Positions 44,352-52,302 of a stretch of DNA of 64,000 nucleotides are shown in pieces. A model generated the notes under the pieces. The model saw nothing but the letters and a program-made list of their open reading frames with translations, did not search any database and was not told the DNA's origin. The translations under genes were made by a program, and so were the position numbers. Source of the DNA: CALNYS01 sp942490855. Lineage in GTDB: Bacteria; Planctomycetota; Phycisphaerae; Phycisphaerales; UBA1924. Each line of letters opens with the position of its first letter. Within the stretch, counting starts at the first letter, position 1. The stretch spans positions 558,001 through 622,000 of the forward strand of contig CALNYS010000005.1 in the NCBI GenBank assembly GCA_942490855.1, in the 5' to 3' direction.

Positions 44352-45674
44352 TTAGTTGTCGTACTCGGTGTCGCGTGAGCGGTTGAGGATGGCGTCGCGC
44401 CGTTCGTTGAGCGTCTCGGTCGCCTGCGAGCGGTTGCGTTCGCTCTCGGCGTCCTTGGCGATGTCCGGGTCGCGGCTGAGGAGGATCTCGGCGAGCGAGC
44501 CGCGCGGGACGGCGAAGATCTCGGCCTGAGAGTTCTCGATAAAAGCGCTCAGCGCGTTGCCCCACTCGGCGGCGATGAAGACGCTCGGGTTGTCGCGGTA
44601 GAGCTCCAGCTTGGCGGCGAAGCGGTCGGCGGAGGACTGCGCGCGGGTGACGACGTCGGTGCGGTAGCGCTGCGCGTCGGAGATGATGCGCGTCACGTCG
44701 CCCGAGACGATGCGCGGATCGCCGCCCGTCTCGACCACGCCGTTGATGAAGACGTCGTCGAGCTCGGCGAGCACCTCTTCGGCGAGGTCCAGCTCGCCCG
44801 CGTCGGTGTGGGCCTCGAAGCGGTCGATGAGTGTGAGGATGTCGGCGCTCGCCGGGCCGGCGACCGCGTTGAACTGCTCGCGCGCGAAGCTGTTGGCTTC
44901 CTCGCGTTCCTTGGAGGCCTCGGAGGTCTGGCGGGAGACCTCGTCGAAGACCGCCTTGACCGAGCCGGGGGGTGAGCGGTCGTCGAGCGTGACGCGCTCG
45001 ATGCGGATGCCGGTTTCCATGTCATCGAGCGTGCGCTGCGCGGCCTCGCGCACGCGGGACTCGATCGCGGCGGCCGATCCCGCGACGCCCTCGGCGCTTG
45101 AACGCTTGAGGAAATCGTCAACCGTGAGGCTCGCGACGACGCGGACGGCGCCCTGCATGACGGCCGCGCGCACGAGCCAGCGGGCGTCGTTGGGGTTCAC
45201 GTTGCGGACGAAAACGCCGACGCCGGCGTCATCGACGCGGTAGACGGCCGACCACTGGGCGTGCACGATCGCGCCGTCGCCGGTGATCATCGACCCGTCG
45301 GAGCCCGGCTTGATCGAGCGGACGGAGCGGATGCGCGGCGCCGTGGGCGAAGCGCGGTCCGGGTAGAACGCGCGGTCGATGCGGACCTCGTTGCTCCCGG
45401 TGTGCACCGCGACGAGCTCGCCGACGGGGTAGGGCAGGTGGAACTGCTGGCCCGGCGGGAGGTCGGATTCGTTGATCGCGCCGAACGTGAGCTTCACGCC
45501 GCGCTCGCCCTCCCCCACCGTCTCGAGCCCGGAGAGGATGAAGAGCGCAAAGAGCACGACCACCACGAGCTGGATGAAGCGGTAGGTGATGCGCAGCGCG
45601 TCGGCGAGCGACTTCTGCGCCGGGTCGAGCGAGGAGCGGGTGATCGCGGGGTCGAGGGCGTGGGGCTCGCTCAT
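44352..45674 (-). CDS. hflK: HflK-like SPFH/band 7 protein
   Basis: This 440-aa protein has one membrane span (about 33-52, FIQLVVVVLFALFILSG), then the SPFH domain (ETVGEGERGVKLTFGAINES, PGQQFHLPYPVGELVAV). A long charged coiled-coil region follows (VFDEVSRQTSEASKEREEAN). HflK/HflC form large cages around membrane protease FtsH in other bacteria. Here no ftsH is adjacent and the pair belongs to an ABC-transporter operon. The order is HflC-like then HflK-like, opposite to E. coli. The start overlaps the hflC stop (ATGA). Its region preceding SPFH is shorter than in E. coli HflK. Confidence 0.82.
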   Translation of the reverse strand: MSEPHALDPAITRSSLDPAQKSLADALRITYRFIQLVVVVLFALFILSGLETVGEGERGVKLTFGAINESDLPPGQQFHLPYPVGELVAVHTGSNEVRIDRAFYPDRASPTAPRIRSVRSIKPGSDGSMITGDGAIVHAQWSAVYRVDDAGVGVFVRNVNPNDARWLVRAAVMQGAVRVVASLTVDDFLKRSSAEGVAGSAAAIESRVREAAQRTLDDMETGIRIERVTLDDRSPPGSVKAVFDEVSRQTSEASKEREEANSFAREQFNAVAGPASADILTLIDRFEAHTDAGELDLAEEVLAELDDVFINGVVETGGDPRIVSGDVTRIISDAQRYRTDVVTRAQSSADRFAAKLELYRDNPSVFIAAEWGNALSAFIENSQAEIFAVPRGSLAEILLSRDPDIAKDAESERNRSQATETLNERRDAILNRSRDTEYDN

Positions 45675-46633
45675 CGGTCCTCGCCTTCGGCATCGGCCTG
45701 CGTGAAGGGCGGGAGCTCGCCGCTGCTCGCGGCGGCCTCGAGGGCCGCGGGGTCGAGCACGCCCATGCCCGGCTGCGTGGTGGGCAGGACGATGGTGGTG
45801 CGCTTGGCGTAGAGCTCGCGGAGGAACTGGAGCTGGGCGTCGAAGACGGCCAGGCGGGGCTCTTCAGCGAGCTGGGCCTGCCAGCGCGCGGCCTCGGTGT
45901 CGCCCTGCACGCGGATCTGCTCGGCGCGGCGCTGGGCGAAGGCCCGGATGCGCTGGGCGGCGGCCTCGGCCTCGAAGCGGATGGTGTTGGCGAGGGACTT
46001 GCCCTGGCTGGACGCCTCGGCGGCGAGGCGCTGGCGGGACGCCTTCATCCGTTCGAAGACCTGCGCGGTCGTCTCCTCGGGGAGCACGATCTGGTTGATG
46101 CCGACCGAGTGCGCCTCGACGCCGTAGTCGGCGAGGTCGAGACGGGCGAGGATGCGCTGCTCGAGCTCGGGGAGCTGGGAGTCGCCGTCAACGCTGAAGA
46201 GCTCGCCCAGGCGGAAGCGTCCGACCTCGGACATCGCGCTGCGCAGGAGCTGGCGGACGTTGCTCTCGGCCTTGGCGTAGTGCTCGCGCTCCTCGGAGCC
46301 GGCGCCGCCGAATCGCTGGTAGAAGAGCAGCGGGTCGGTGACGGCCCAGGTGACGAACGCCTCGAGGATGATCTGGCGGTCGTCGGCGGTCTGCTGCGTC
46401 TCGCTCTTGAGCTGGAGGTAGCGCAGGCGGGTGTCGTAGACCTTGACCGACTGGATGGGGTAGGGCCACTTGAACCCGAGCCCGGCCTTCTCGACGACGC
46501 TGTTCTCGGTGGCGCGGTCGAAGGTCGTGACGACCGCGCGCTCGGAGAACCGGACCGTGAAGGTGCTCATAAAGAGCAAGAACGTCAGGAAGACGACGAG
46601 AGTGACGGCGATGGTGACCACACGCTTGGTCAT
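45671..46633 (-). CDS. hflC: HflC-like SPFH/band 7 protein
   Basis: This 320-aa protein has an N-terminal span (VVTIAVTLVVFLTFLLFMSTF), then an SPFH domain (VRFSERAVVTTFDRATENSV, AGLGFKWPYPIQSVKVYDTR) and a coiled coil (ASRQRLAAEASSQGKSLANT, EAEAAAQRIRAFAQRRAEQI). That is the usual HflC layout and length. It should form the cage or ring with the HflK-like product encoded immediately downstream. It lies 30 nt after the large SPFH gene. Confidence 0.85.
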   Translation of the reverse strand: MTKRVVTIAVTLVVFLTFLLFMSTFTVRFSERAVVTTFDRATENSVVEKAGLGFKWPYPIQSVKVYDTRLRYLQLKSETQQTADDRQIILEAFVTWAVTDPLLFYQRFGGAGSEEREHYAKAESNVRQLLRSAMSEVGRFRLGELFSVDGDSQLPELEQRILARLDLADYGVEAHSVGINQIVLPEETTAQVFERMKASRQRLAAEASSQGKSLANTIRFEAEAAAQRIRAFAQRRAEQIRVQGDTEAARWQAQLAEEPRLAVFDAQLQFLRELYAKRTTIVLPTTQPGMGVLDPAALEAAASSGELPPFTQADAEGEDR

Positions 46634-46663
46634 GGAGAGATGCTCCGTCGGGGGTGGGCGCGG

Positions 46664-48751
46664 TTAGAAGTCGCGCGCTTCGTTCACTGTGAAGGGGTCG
46701 GAGAGGTTGGACTCAAGCTCTTCGAAGTTGAATCGGACGCTGGGGTCGGAGAGCGCGGTGACGAACAGGCGGGCCTGGGCGACCGCGTCGCTGATGGTCG
46801 CGAGGTAGCGCTGGGCGATGTAGGGCCCGGGCGCCGCGCGGAAGAGCTCGACGCGCCCGTTGTGACGGATGGCTCGCCCGCGGGCGAGCATGTGGCGCTG
46901 CCAGCGTTCCGAGCGGGCCGAGGCGATGAGCACCGCGGCGTCGCCGCCGGCCGACTCGAGGAGCGTCTGGATCTCCGCTTCCTGGGCGGCGATCTCGGCG
47001 GCGTCGGCGCCGCGCTCGCGCATGCCCTCGAGCTCGCGGATGCGCGCGTCGATCCGTCGCGCGAGAGCGGGGTCGCCCGCGACCTCGGCGAGCGCGTAGA
47101 TCGCACCGGTCTCGGCACGCTCGATCTCGGCCTGGCGTTCCTGCTCGGCGCTGACGACGCGTTCGAACGAGGCCGCGACGAGTTCGTCCGAAGGCGGGTG
47201 GGCGTTGGCGAAACCGGCAAAGAGGATCCGCACGCCGGCGCCGCGGGGCGAGCCCGAGACGGGGTCGTCCTGCCCGAGGCCGGCGTAGGCGGCGCGGAGG
47301 CGCACCGCGAACTCGTTGTTGAGGCGCTCGCGGTCGGGGCCGAGGATCTGGCTGACGCTGAGCCCGCTCGCGAAGCGGACGAGCACGCGGTTGGCTTCCG
47401 CTTCGAGCAGCTGGCGGCGGGTGGCGTCGGGGTCGTCGCGCAGCGAGGCGTCGGCGGCGAGGCGCACGTACGACTCGAGGTTCTCGATCTCGTACTGGAC
47501 GACCGCCTCGATGACGAGCAGCGAGAGGTCGCCCCGACCGCCGATCGACACGTCCGCGGCCGGCTGGATGACGGTGAGCCGCTCCGTGCCGTGGGCCTCG
47601 GTCCAGAGGATCGGCTTGACGTCGAACCCGCCCGCGTGGTCGTCGTGACTGTGGGAGTCGGCGCCGACGGTGATCTGGTTGACGTGCAGGGCGGGGTAGG
47701 TCTCGAGCGTTTCGAGGGGCCAGGGGCGTTTGAGGTGCAGGCCGGACTCGACGGCGCGGGCGATCTCGCCGTGGCGCAGGACGAGCCCGCGCTCGTCGGG
47801 CTGCACGACCGCGAGCGAGGTCAGCAGCCACAGCAGCACGAGGGCGAGGGAGAAGAGCCCGAGGACCGAGCGGGAGAGCAGCTGGTAGAACCACGTCGCG
47901 GAGACGTCCCAGCCGAACTGGTAGTTGATCGCGTCGGAGATGGACTCGGCGATGCGGTCGGGCGCGGAGACGAACCCGAGGATGCGGGACTCGAACGCGG
48001 GGCGGGGGTATTCGCCGGCGCGGCGCGGGCGGTAGATGTTGAGAACGAAGTTGAGGATGATCTCCGCGCCGATGATGAGCATCAGGACGGGGAGGGCGTG
48101 GAGGAGGATCTTGTAGACCTCGTCGGTCGCCATGTACGCGACGCCCTGCCCGACGGCGAGCGAGAGCCCGGCGAGCGACGCGCCGACCGCCTGGACGGCG
48201 CCCGCGCGGAGGTTCGCCCACGTCTTCTGCTGCGCCATGCCCGCGACGAAGCGGGCGAAGATGAAGCCCACCACGCCGACGGCCAGCCCCAGCGAGACGC
48301 CCCAGCCGGTAAAGGGCGGCGTGCGGAAGATCGCGGGGTCGGTCAGCGTGCGGGCCGTCCCGAAGCGGAGGTAGCCCACGACCAGGAACGCGATCGCCAT
48401 GACGATGCTGACGGTCGGCAGGAGGAACGCGTGCATCCAGCGCAGGCGCTTGGCGGCCATGCGCAGGTCGGCGTCGGCGTCCTGGAAGACAGAGGCCTGC
48501 TGGGCGGTCGAGCCGGCGAAGGCCTCGGCCTCGGCGTCCTCGAGACGCTCAAGCTTGTGCTGGTGGAACGTGAGGAGGAGCCCGATCCACGCGGGCAGAC
48601 CGATGAGGGTCATCCACGCGGCGGTGGACGCGAGCGCGTCGCGACCGAAAAGGCCGTAGCCCAAGAGGGCAAGCCAGAGAACGATCTGGGCGCCGATGCC
48701 GAAGAGGCTGACGCTCGCGGCTCGGGAGTAGGCTAGCGCGTCGGCTCGCAT
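46664..48751 (-). CDS. Seven-helix membrane domain fused to an SPFH domain
   Basis: This 695-aa protein has an N-terminal half with about seven hydrophobic segments (13-34, 42-62, 105-128, 148-171, 185-207, 215-240, 295-318). An HflK-like SPFH domain follows (318 to about 560: VVQPDERGLVLRHGEIARAV, SGLHLKRPWPLETLETYP). Last comes a coiled coil rich in Glu/Arg/Ala (AEQERQAEIERAETGAIYAL, RIDARIRELEGMRERGADAA). Normal SPFH proteins have one span or a hairpin, so the polytopic half is unusual. It heads the operon. ATG 48751 has AAGGAT upstream. A role as integral core of the SPFH assembly is inferred. Confidence 0.8.
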   Translation of the reverse strand: MRADALAYSRAASVSLFGIGAQIVLWLALLGYGLFGRDALASTAAWMTLIGLPAWIGLLLTFHQHKLERLEDAEAEAFAGSTAQQASVFQDADADLRMAAKRLRWMHAFLLPTVSIVMAIAFLVVGYLRFGTARTLTDPAIFRTPPFTGWGVSLGLAVGVVGFIFARFVAGMAQQKTWANLRAGAVQAVGASLAGLSLAVGQGVAYMATDEVYKILLHALPVLMLIIGAEIILNFVLNIYRPRRAGEYPRPAFESRILGFVSAPDRIAESISDAINYQFGWDVSATWFYQLLSRSVLGLFSLALVLLWLLTSLAVVQPDERGLVLRHGEIARAVESGLHLKRPWPLETLETYPALHVNQITVGADSHSHDDHAGGFDVKPILWTEAHGTERLTVIQPAADVSIGGRGDLSLLVIEAVVQYEIENLESYVRLAADASLRDDPDATRRQLLEAEANRVLVRFASGLSVSQILGPDRERLNNEFAVRLRAAYAGLGQDDPVSGSPRGAGVRILFAGFANAHPPSDELVAASFERVVSAEQERQAEIERAETGAIYALAEVAGDPALARRIDARIRELEGMRERGADAAEIAAQEAEIQTLLESAGGDAAVLIASARSERWQRHMLARGRAIRHNGRVELFRAAPGPYIAQRYLATISDAVAQARLFVTALSDPSVRFNFEELESNLSDPFTVNEARDF

Positions 48752-48989
48752 GCGGATCCTTTTCCTGCTGACGCCCCCGCGGTGCGACGGGGAGGAGGGG
48801 CATCGTACCCGAACTATTGTCGCCGTATCGCGTACGGTGTCCAGCGATCGGCGACGCACGGACCATCGGCCCGGGAGGCCCGCCGTCATTGAAGTACGCA
48901 CGCCGGGGGCCTATGTTCTCCCGCGCTGGGAAGTCATTGTCGCCGGGCTCACTCGGGCGACGGGAGATCACGCGCCGCGGCGCGCCGCC

Positions 48990-50345
48990 ATGTTCAGGCA
49001 GCTCTTCAATATCGCGAGCAACACCTTCCTGGAGGCGGTCCGCCAGCCGGTGTACTTCGTCGCGCTGACCGCCGGGTGGCTCCTGCAGGTCCTCAACGTT
49101 GCCCTCTCGGGCTACAACATGGGCCTCACGGACAACGCCGAGGTCACCAAAGACGACAAAATGCTCCTCGACGTCGGCCTCGCGACCGTCTTCGTCGTCT
49201 CCACGCTCCTGGCCGCGATGATCTGCACCTCGGTCGTCAGCCGCGAGATCGAGAACAAGACCGCCCTCACCGTCATCTCCAAGCCCATCGGGCGCCCGAT
49301 CTTCATCCTCGGGAAGTACCTCGGCGCCACCGCCGCGGTCATGCTCGCCGGCGTGATTCTCTCGATCTTCTTCCTGCTCGCGCTCCGCAACGGCGTCCTC
49401 AGCACGGCTCGCGACCACGTTGACTTGGTCGTCCTCGCGTTCGGCCTCGGCGCCGTCCTCGTCTCCGTGCTCATCGGCGCGTGGGGCAACTTCTTTTATG
49501 GCTGGGTCTTCTCGTCGACCACCGCCTTCCTGCTCGCCCCGCTGACGCTGCTGGGCTGGCTGGGCACGATGGTGCTGAACGAGAACTGGCAGGTGCAGCA
49601 CGCCCTGACGGACTGGAAGCCCAACGTGATGCTCACGATCGCCTGCGTCCTCCTGGCGATGCCGGTGCTGTCGGCCGTCGCGCTCGCGGCCTCGACCCGC
49701 CTCGGGCAGGTCATGACGATCGTCGTGTGCGCGGGCGTCTTCCTGGGCGGGATGCTCTCGAACCACGTCTTCGGGCGGCGGGCGATCGTCAACGACTCCG
49801 TCGCCAGGCTCAAGAGCGTCGAGGCGACCAACGACGCCGACTCCGACCTCAGCGACGCCGGCGACCGCTGGACCCTCACCCTCGAGTCCTCGCCCGCCGA
49901 GGGGCTCTCCCCCGGGCAGCCGATCTACTACGGTTCCTCGCCCAGCGGGCTGGGGCTCATCCCCACCGGGCAGATCCCCTACGACGGCGACCCCGCCAAC
50001 CCCAACGCGCTGATCGACACCGACGCGAGGGCCTTGATCGTGCGCACGCTCCGCGGCGAGAAGCTCGACTCCCTCGAGATCGTCAACGCCGGCGGCTACA
50101 CGCCCACGCGCCCGCCGGCGGCGCTCGACTACATCTTCACCCGCGAGACCGAGTACAACCCCGTCTCGCTCGGCGCGTGGGGCGTCATCCCGAACATGCA
50201 ATTCTTCTGGCTCGTCGACGCCGTGACGCAGGCCCACGCGATCCCGCCGCGCTACGTCGGCATGACCGCGCTCTACTCGCTGTCGCAGATCATCGCGCTC
50301 AACGGGCTGGCGATCCTGCTCTTCCAGCGGCGCGAGGTCGGGTAA
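48990..50345 (+). CDS. ABC-2 type permease (NosY/COG1277-like)
   Basis: This 451-aa protein starts MFRQLFNIASNTFLEAVRQP, the amphipathic interface helix typical of this family. About six spans follow, with the coupling segment SREIENKTALTVISKPIGRP and FILGKYLG (84-111). A roughly 130-residue extracytoplasmic domain (about 265-395) precedes the last span. The KPxGRxxFIxGKxLG segment aligns with VKPVRAWHYIAGKWLG of the minus-strand permease. There is no ATPase on this strand, so it probably shares the one at 43130. It is divergent from the large SPFH gene across 238 nt that may hold promoters for both directions. Confidence 0.85.
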   Translation: MFRQLFNIASNTFLEAVRQPVYFVALTAGWLLQVLNVALSGYNMGLTDNAEVTKDDKMLLDVGLATVFVVSTLLAAMICTSVVSREIENKTALTVISKPIGRPIFILGKYLGATAAVMLAGVILSIFFLLALRNGVLSTARDHVDLVVLAFGLGAVLVSVLIGAWGNFFYGWVFSSTTAFLLAPLTLLGWLGTMVLNENWQVQHALTDWKPNVMLTIACVLLAMPVLSAVALAASTRLGQVMTIVVCAGVFLGGMLSNHVFGRRAIVNDSVARLKSVEATNDADSDLSDAGDRWTLTLESSPAEGLSPGQPIYYGSSPSGLGLIPTGQIPYDGDPANPNALIDTDARALIVRTLRGEKLDSLEIVNAGGYTPTRPPAALDYIFTRETEYNPVSLGAWGVIPNMQFFWLVDAVTQAHAIPPRYVGMTALYSLSQIIALNGLAILLFQRREVG

Positions 50346-50428
50346 GACGCCGCCCACCTCTCCCCGAGAGAGAACTGGTGAGGGCGCCGCGCCGGACAGG
50401 ATCAAGAGAACGCCGCCGCTTGCGGACG

Positions 50429-50470
50429 CCCCCCCCCCCTCAATTCAGATCAGATCAGATCAGATCAGAT
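50429..50470. repeat. C11 tract and five CAGAT tandem repeats
   Basis: Eleven consecutive C (50429-50439) are followed after 6 nt by five perfect CAGAT units (50446-50470). The last unit overlaps the stop codon of the minus-strand gene. Both tracts are prone to slippage. Each junction forms GATC. Confidence 0.9.
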
Positions 50471-51088
50471 CACTTCGACGTCAACGCCGCCGGTGAAGTG
50501 CTCGGGCTTGGTCTTCACGAAGCCGAACCAGAAGAGCGAGAACGCGGGCCACGGCAGCCCGAGGATCGCCATGCACCCAAGCCCGATCGCGAGCCCCGTC
50601 GTGGAGCCGCCCTGCATCCGCTGCATCTCAGCGAACTGCGAGTCGGGGTTCTGCTGGACCCACTCGTCAACCTGCTTCTGGTTGTCGAGCTGGATCGTGA
50701 CGCCCCAGATGAACCCGATCAGGCCGATGACCCCGTACACGAGGTGCAGCTTGCGGGCGAAGGGCTTGCGCAGCACGCACATGATCCCGCCCGTCAGCAG
50801 GCTCAACGAGCCGAGCAGCCCAAACCCCGCGGCGACGTAGTTCACGACCGGCGGGTCCATCAGGACATCGGGCGCCCCGCCCTCGAGCCCGCCGAGGAAG
50901 TGACTGTTGAGCGCCCCCTGCGCCGGCGCCGCGGCGCCGCAGAGCGTGAACAGCGCGCCCAGCACGATGCTGATGGTCCCGACGACGACCGGCCACTTCG
51001 GGAGCGTCGGCTCGTCGAAGTACTCCGCGTCGGCGGGGTCCGCGACGAAGACGTCGCCCTTGGGATCAAACTCGTTGGCGTCGTTCAT
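50465..51088 (-). CDS. Four-helix membrane protein of unknown function
   Basis: This 207-aa protein has an acidic N-terminus (NEFDPKGDVFVADPADAEYF) and four hydrophobic segments (VVVGTISIVLGALFTLCG, VAAGFGLLGSLSLLTGGIMC, LVYGVIGLIGFIWGVTI, GLGCMAILGLPWPAFSLFWF). A short tail KPEHFTGGVDVEVI ends within the pentanucleotide repeat. I do not recognise the family. It lies 13 nt downstream of pheS and is likely cotranscribed. Confidence 0.7.
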   Translation of the reverse strand: MNDANEFDPKGDVFVADPADAEYFDEPTLPKWPVVVGTISIVLGALFTLCGAAAPAQGALNSHFLGGLEGGAPDVLMDPPVVNYVAAGFGLLGSLSLLTGGIMCVLRKPFARKLHLVYGVIGLIGFIWGVTIQLDNQKQVDEWVQQNPDSQFAEMQRMQGGSTTGLAIGLGCMAILGLPWPAFSLFWFGFVKTKPEHFTGGVDVEVI

Positions 51089-51101
51089 GGTGTGCGTTCC
51101 G

Positions 51102-52109
51102 TTAGAGCTGCGAGAGGAAGCGGACGTCGTTCTCAAAGAGCATGCGGATGTCGGGCACGCCGTACTTGCCCATCACGAGGCGTTCGATACCGAAGCCGAA
51201 CGCGTACCCCGACCACTCCTCGGGGTCGTACCCGACCGCCTCGAAGACCGCCGGGTCCACCATGCCGCAGCCGCCGAGCTCGATCCACTGCGGCTCCTGG
51301 TCGGGGCGCAGCGCGAACTTCATGTAGAACTCGGCGCTCGGTTCGGTGAAGGGGAAATAGCTCGGGACGAGGCGCACGTCGGCGTCGGCGCCGAAGTACG
51401 CGCGCGCAAAGTGCAGCAGCGTGGACTTGAGGTCCGCCATCGTCACGCCGCGGTCGACGCACAGGCCCTCGATCTGGTGGAACATGAACGAGTGCGTCGC
51501 GTCCACGGTGTCGGGGCGGTAGACGCGCCCGGGGGAGATGATCTTGAGCGGCGGCTCGGCGTTCTCCATCGTGCGGATCTGCACGGTCGAGGTCTGCGAG
51601 CGCAGCATCCGCGGCGCGGCGGCCGTCGCGGGGTCGTCGACATAGAAGTTGTCGATCGGGTCGCGCGCGGGGTGGACGTCCGGGATGTTCAGCTTGGTGA
51701 AGTTGTGCGTCTCGTCCTCGAGCTCGGGGCCCGTCGCGACCTCGAACCCCATGCGCGCAAACACGTCCACCAGCTCCTCGCGCACGCGCGTAATCACGTG
51801 GCGACGCCCGAGCGCCGGGTCGAGACCGGGCTCGGTCATGTCGATCGCCGGGCCGGCCGCGGCCGCGGGCCCGAGCGTGGCTTTCTTCTCGCTGTAGGCG
51901 GATTCCAGCGCGGCCTTGACCTGATTGAGCTTCTGCCCGACCGCGGGCTTCTCGTCTTTGGGCACGTCGCGGAAGCCGGCGGCGGCCTGCTTCACCTTGC
52001 CCTTCCCGCCCAGATACGCGAGGCGCCACGCCTCGAGGGCGTCGGCGGAGTCGGCGGCGTTGAGTTCGGCGAGGCCGGCTGATTCGAGTTGGTCGAGCTG
52101 CGCGAGCAT
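51102..52109 (-). CDS. pheS: Phenylalanyl-tRNA synthetase alpha chain
   Basis: This 335-aa class II synthetase subunit has an N-terminal coiled coil (about 1-90), then motif 1 and 2 regions (NFTKLNIPDVHPARD, LRSQTSTVQIRTME, PGRVYRPDTVDATHSFMFHQ) and a C-terminal core (WIELGGCGMVDPAVF, GYAFGFGIERLVMGKYGVPD). Length is normal. The beta-chain gene pheT is not adjacent in this window. The start is ATG 52109 with AGGAG 11 nt upstream; a GTG nine codons earlier is possible. Confidence 0.95.
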   Translation of the reverse strand: MLAQLDQLESAGLAELNAADSADALEAWRLAYLGGKGKVKQAAAGFRDVPKDEKPAVGQKLNQVKAALESAYSEKKATLGPAAAAGPAIDMTEPGLDPALGRRHVITRVREELVDVFARMGFEVATGPELEDETHNFTKLNIPDVHPARDPIDNFYVDDPATAAAPRMLRSQTSTVQIRTMENAEPPLKIISPGRVYRPDTVDATHSFMFHQIEGLCVDRGVTMADLKSTLLHFARAYFGADADVRLVPSYFPFTEPSAEFYMKFALRPDQEPQWIELGGCGMVDPAVFEAVGYDPEEWSGYAFGFGIERLVMGKYGVPDIRMLFENDVRFLSQL

Positions 52110-52302
52110 GCGGGCGAGGTCTCCTGGCTGAGCCGCCACGATACTGACCGTCGGGCGCCCTCGCTGCCCCCTGCGCCCGTGCGACACGCCCCCGGGAACT
52201 TCCTGCGGAAATCTTCTGTTTTCGCCGGGCGGGGCCCCGGTACGCTCGATTGATGTCACCCAGCCGGCGCGTGCCGGGATAACCGTACGAAAGGGCCCTG
52301 CT

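Noticed and set aside
46109..48736. Long open frame (875 aa) antisense to the SPFH genes
   Set aside because: Low-complexity Val/Glu/Asp/Gly/Arg composition typical of antisense shadows; the sense genes have clear domains and ribosome-binding sites.
50446..50470. CRISPR-like array
   Set aside because: It is a simple 5-nt tandem repeat without spacers, and there are no cas genes in the window.
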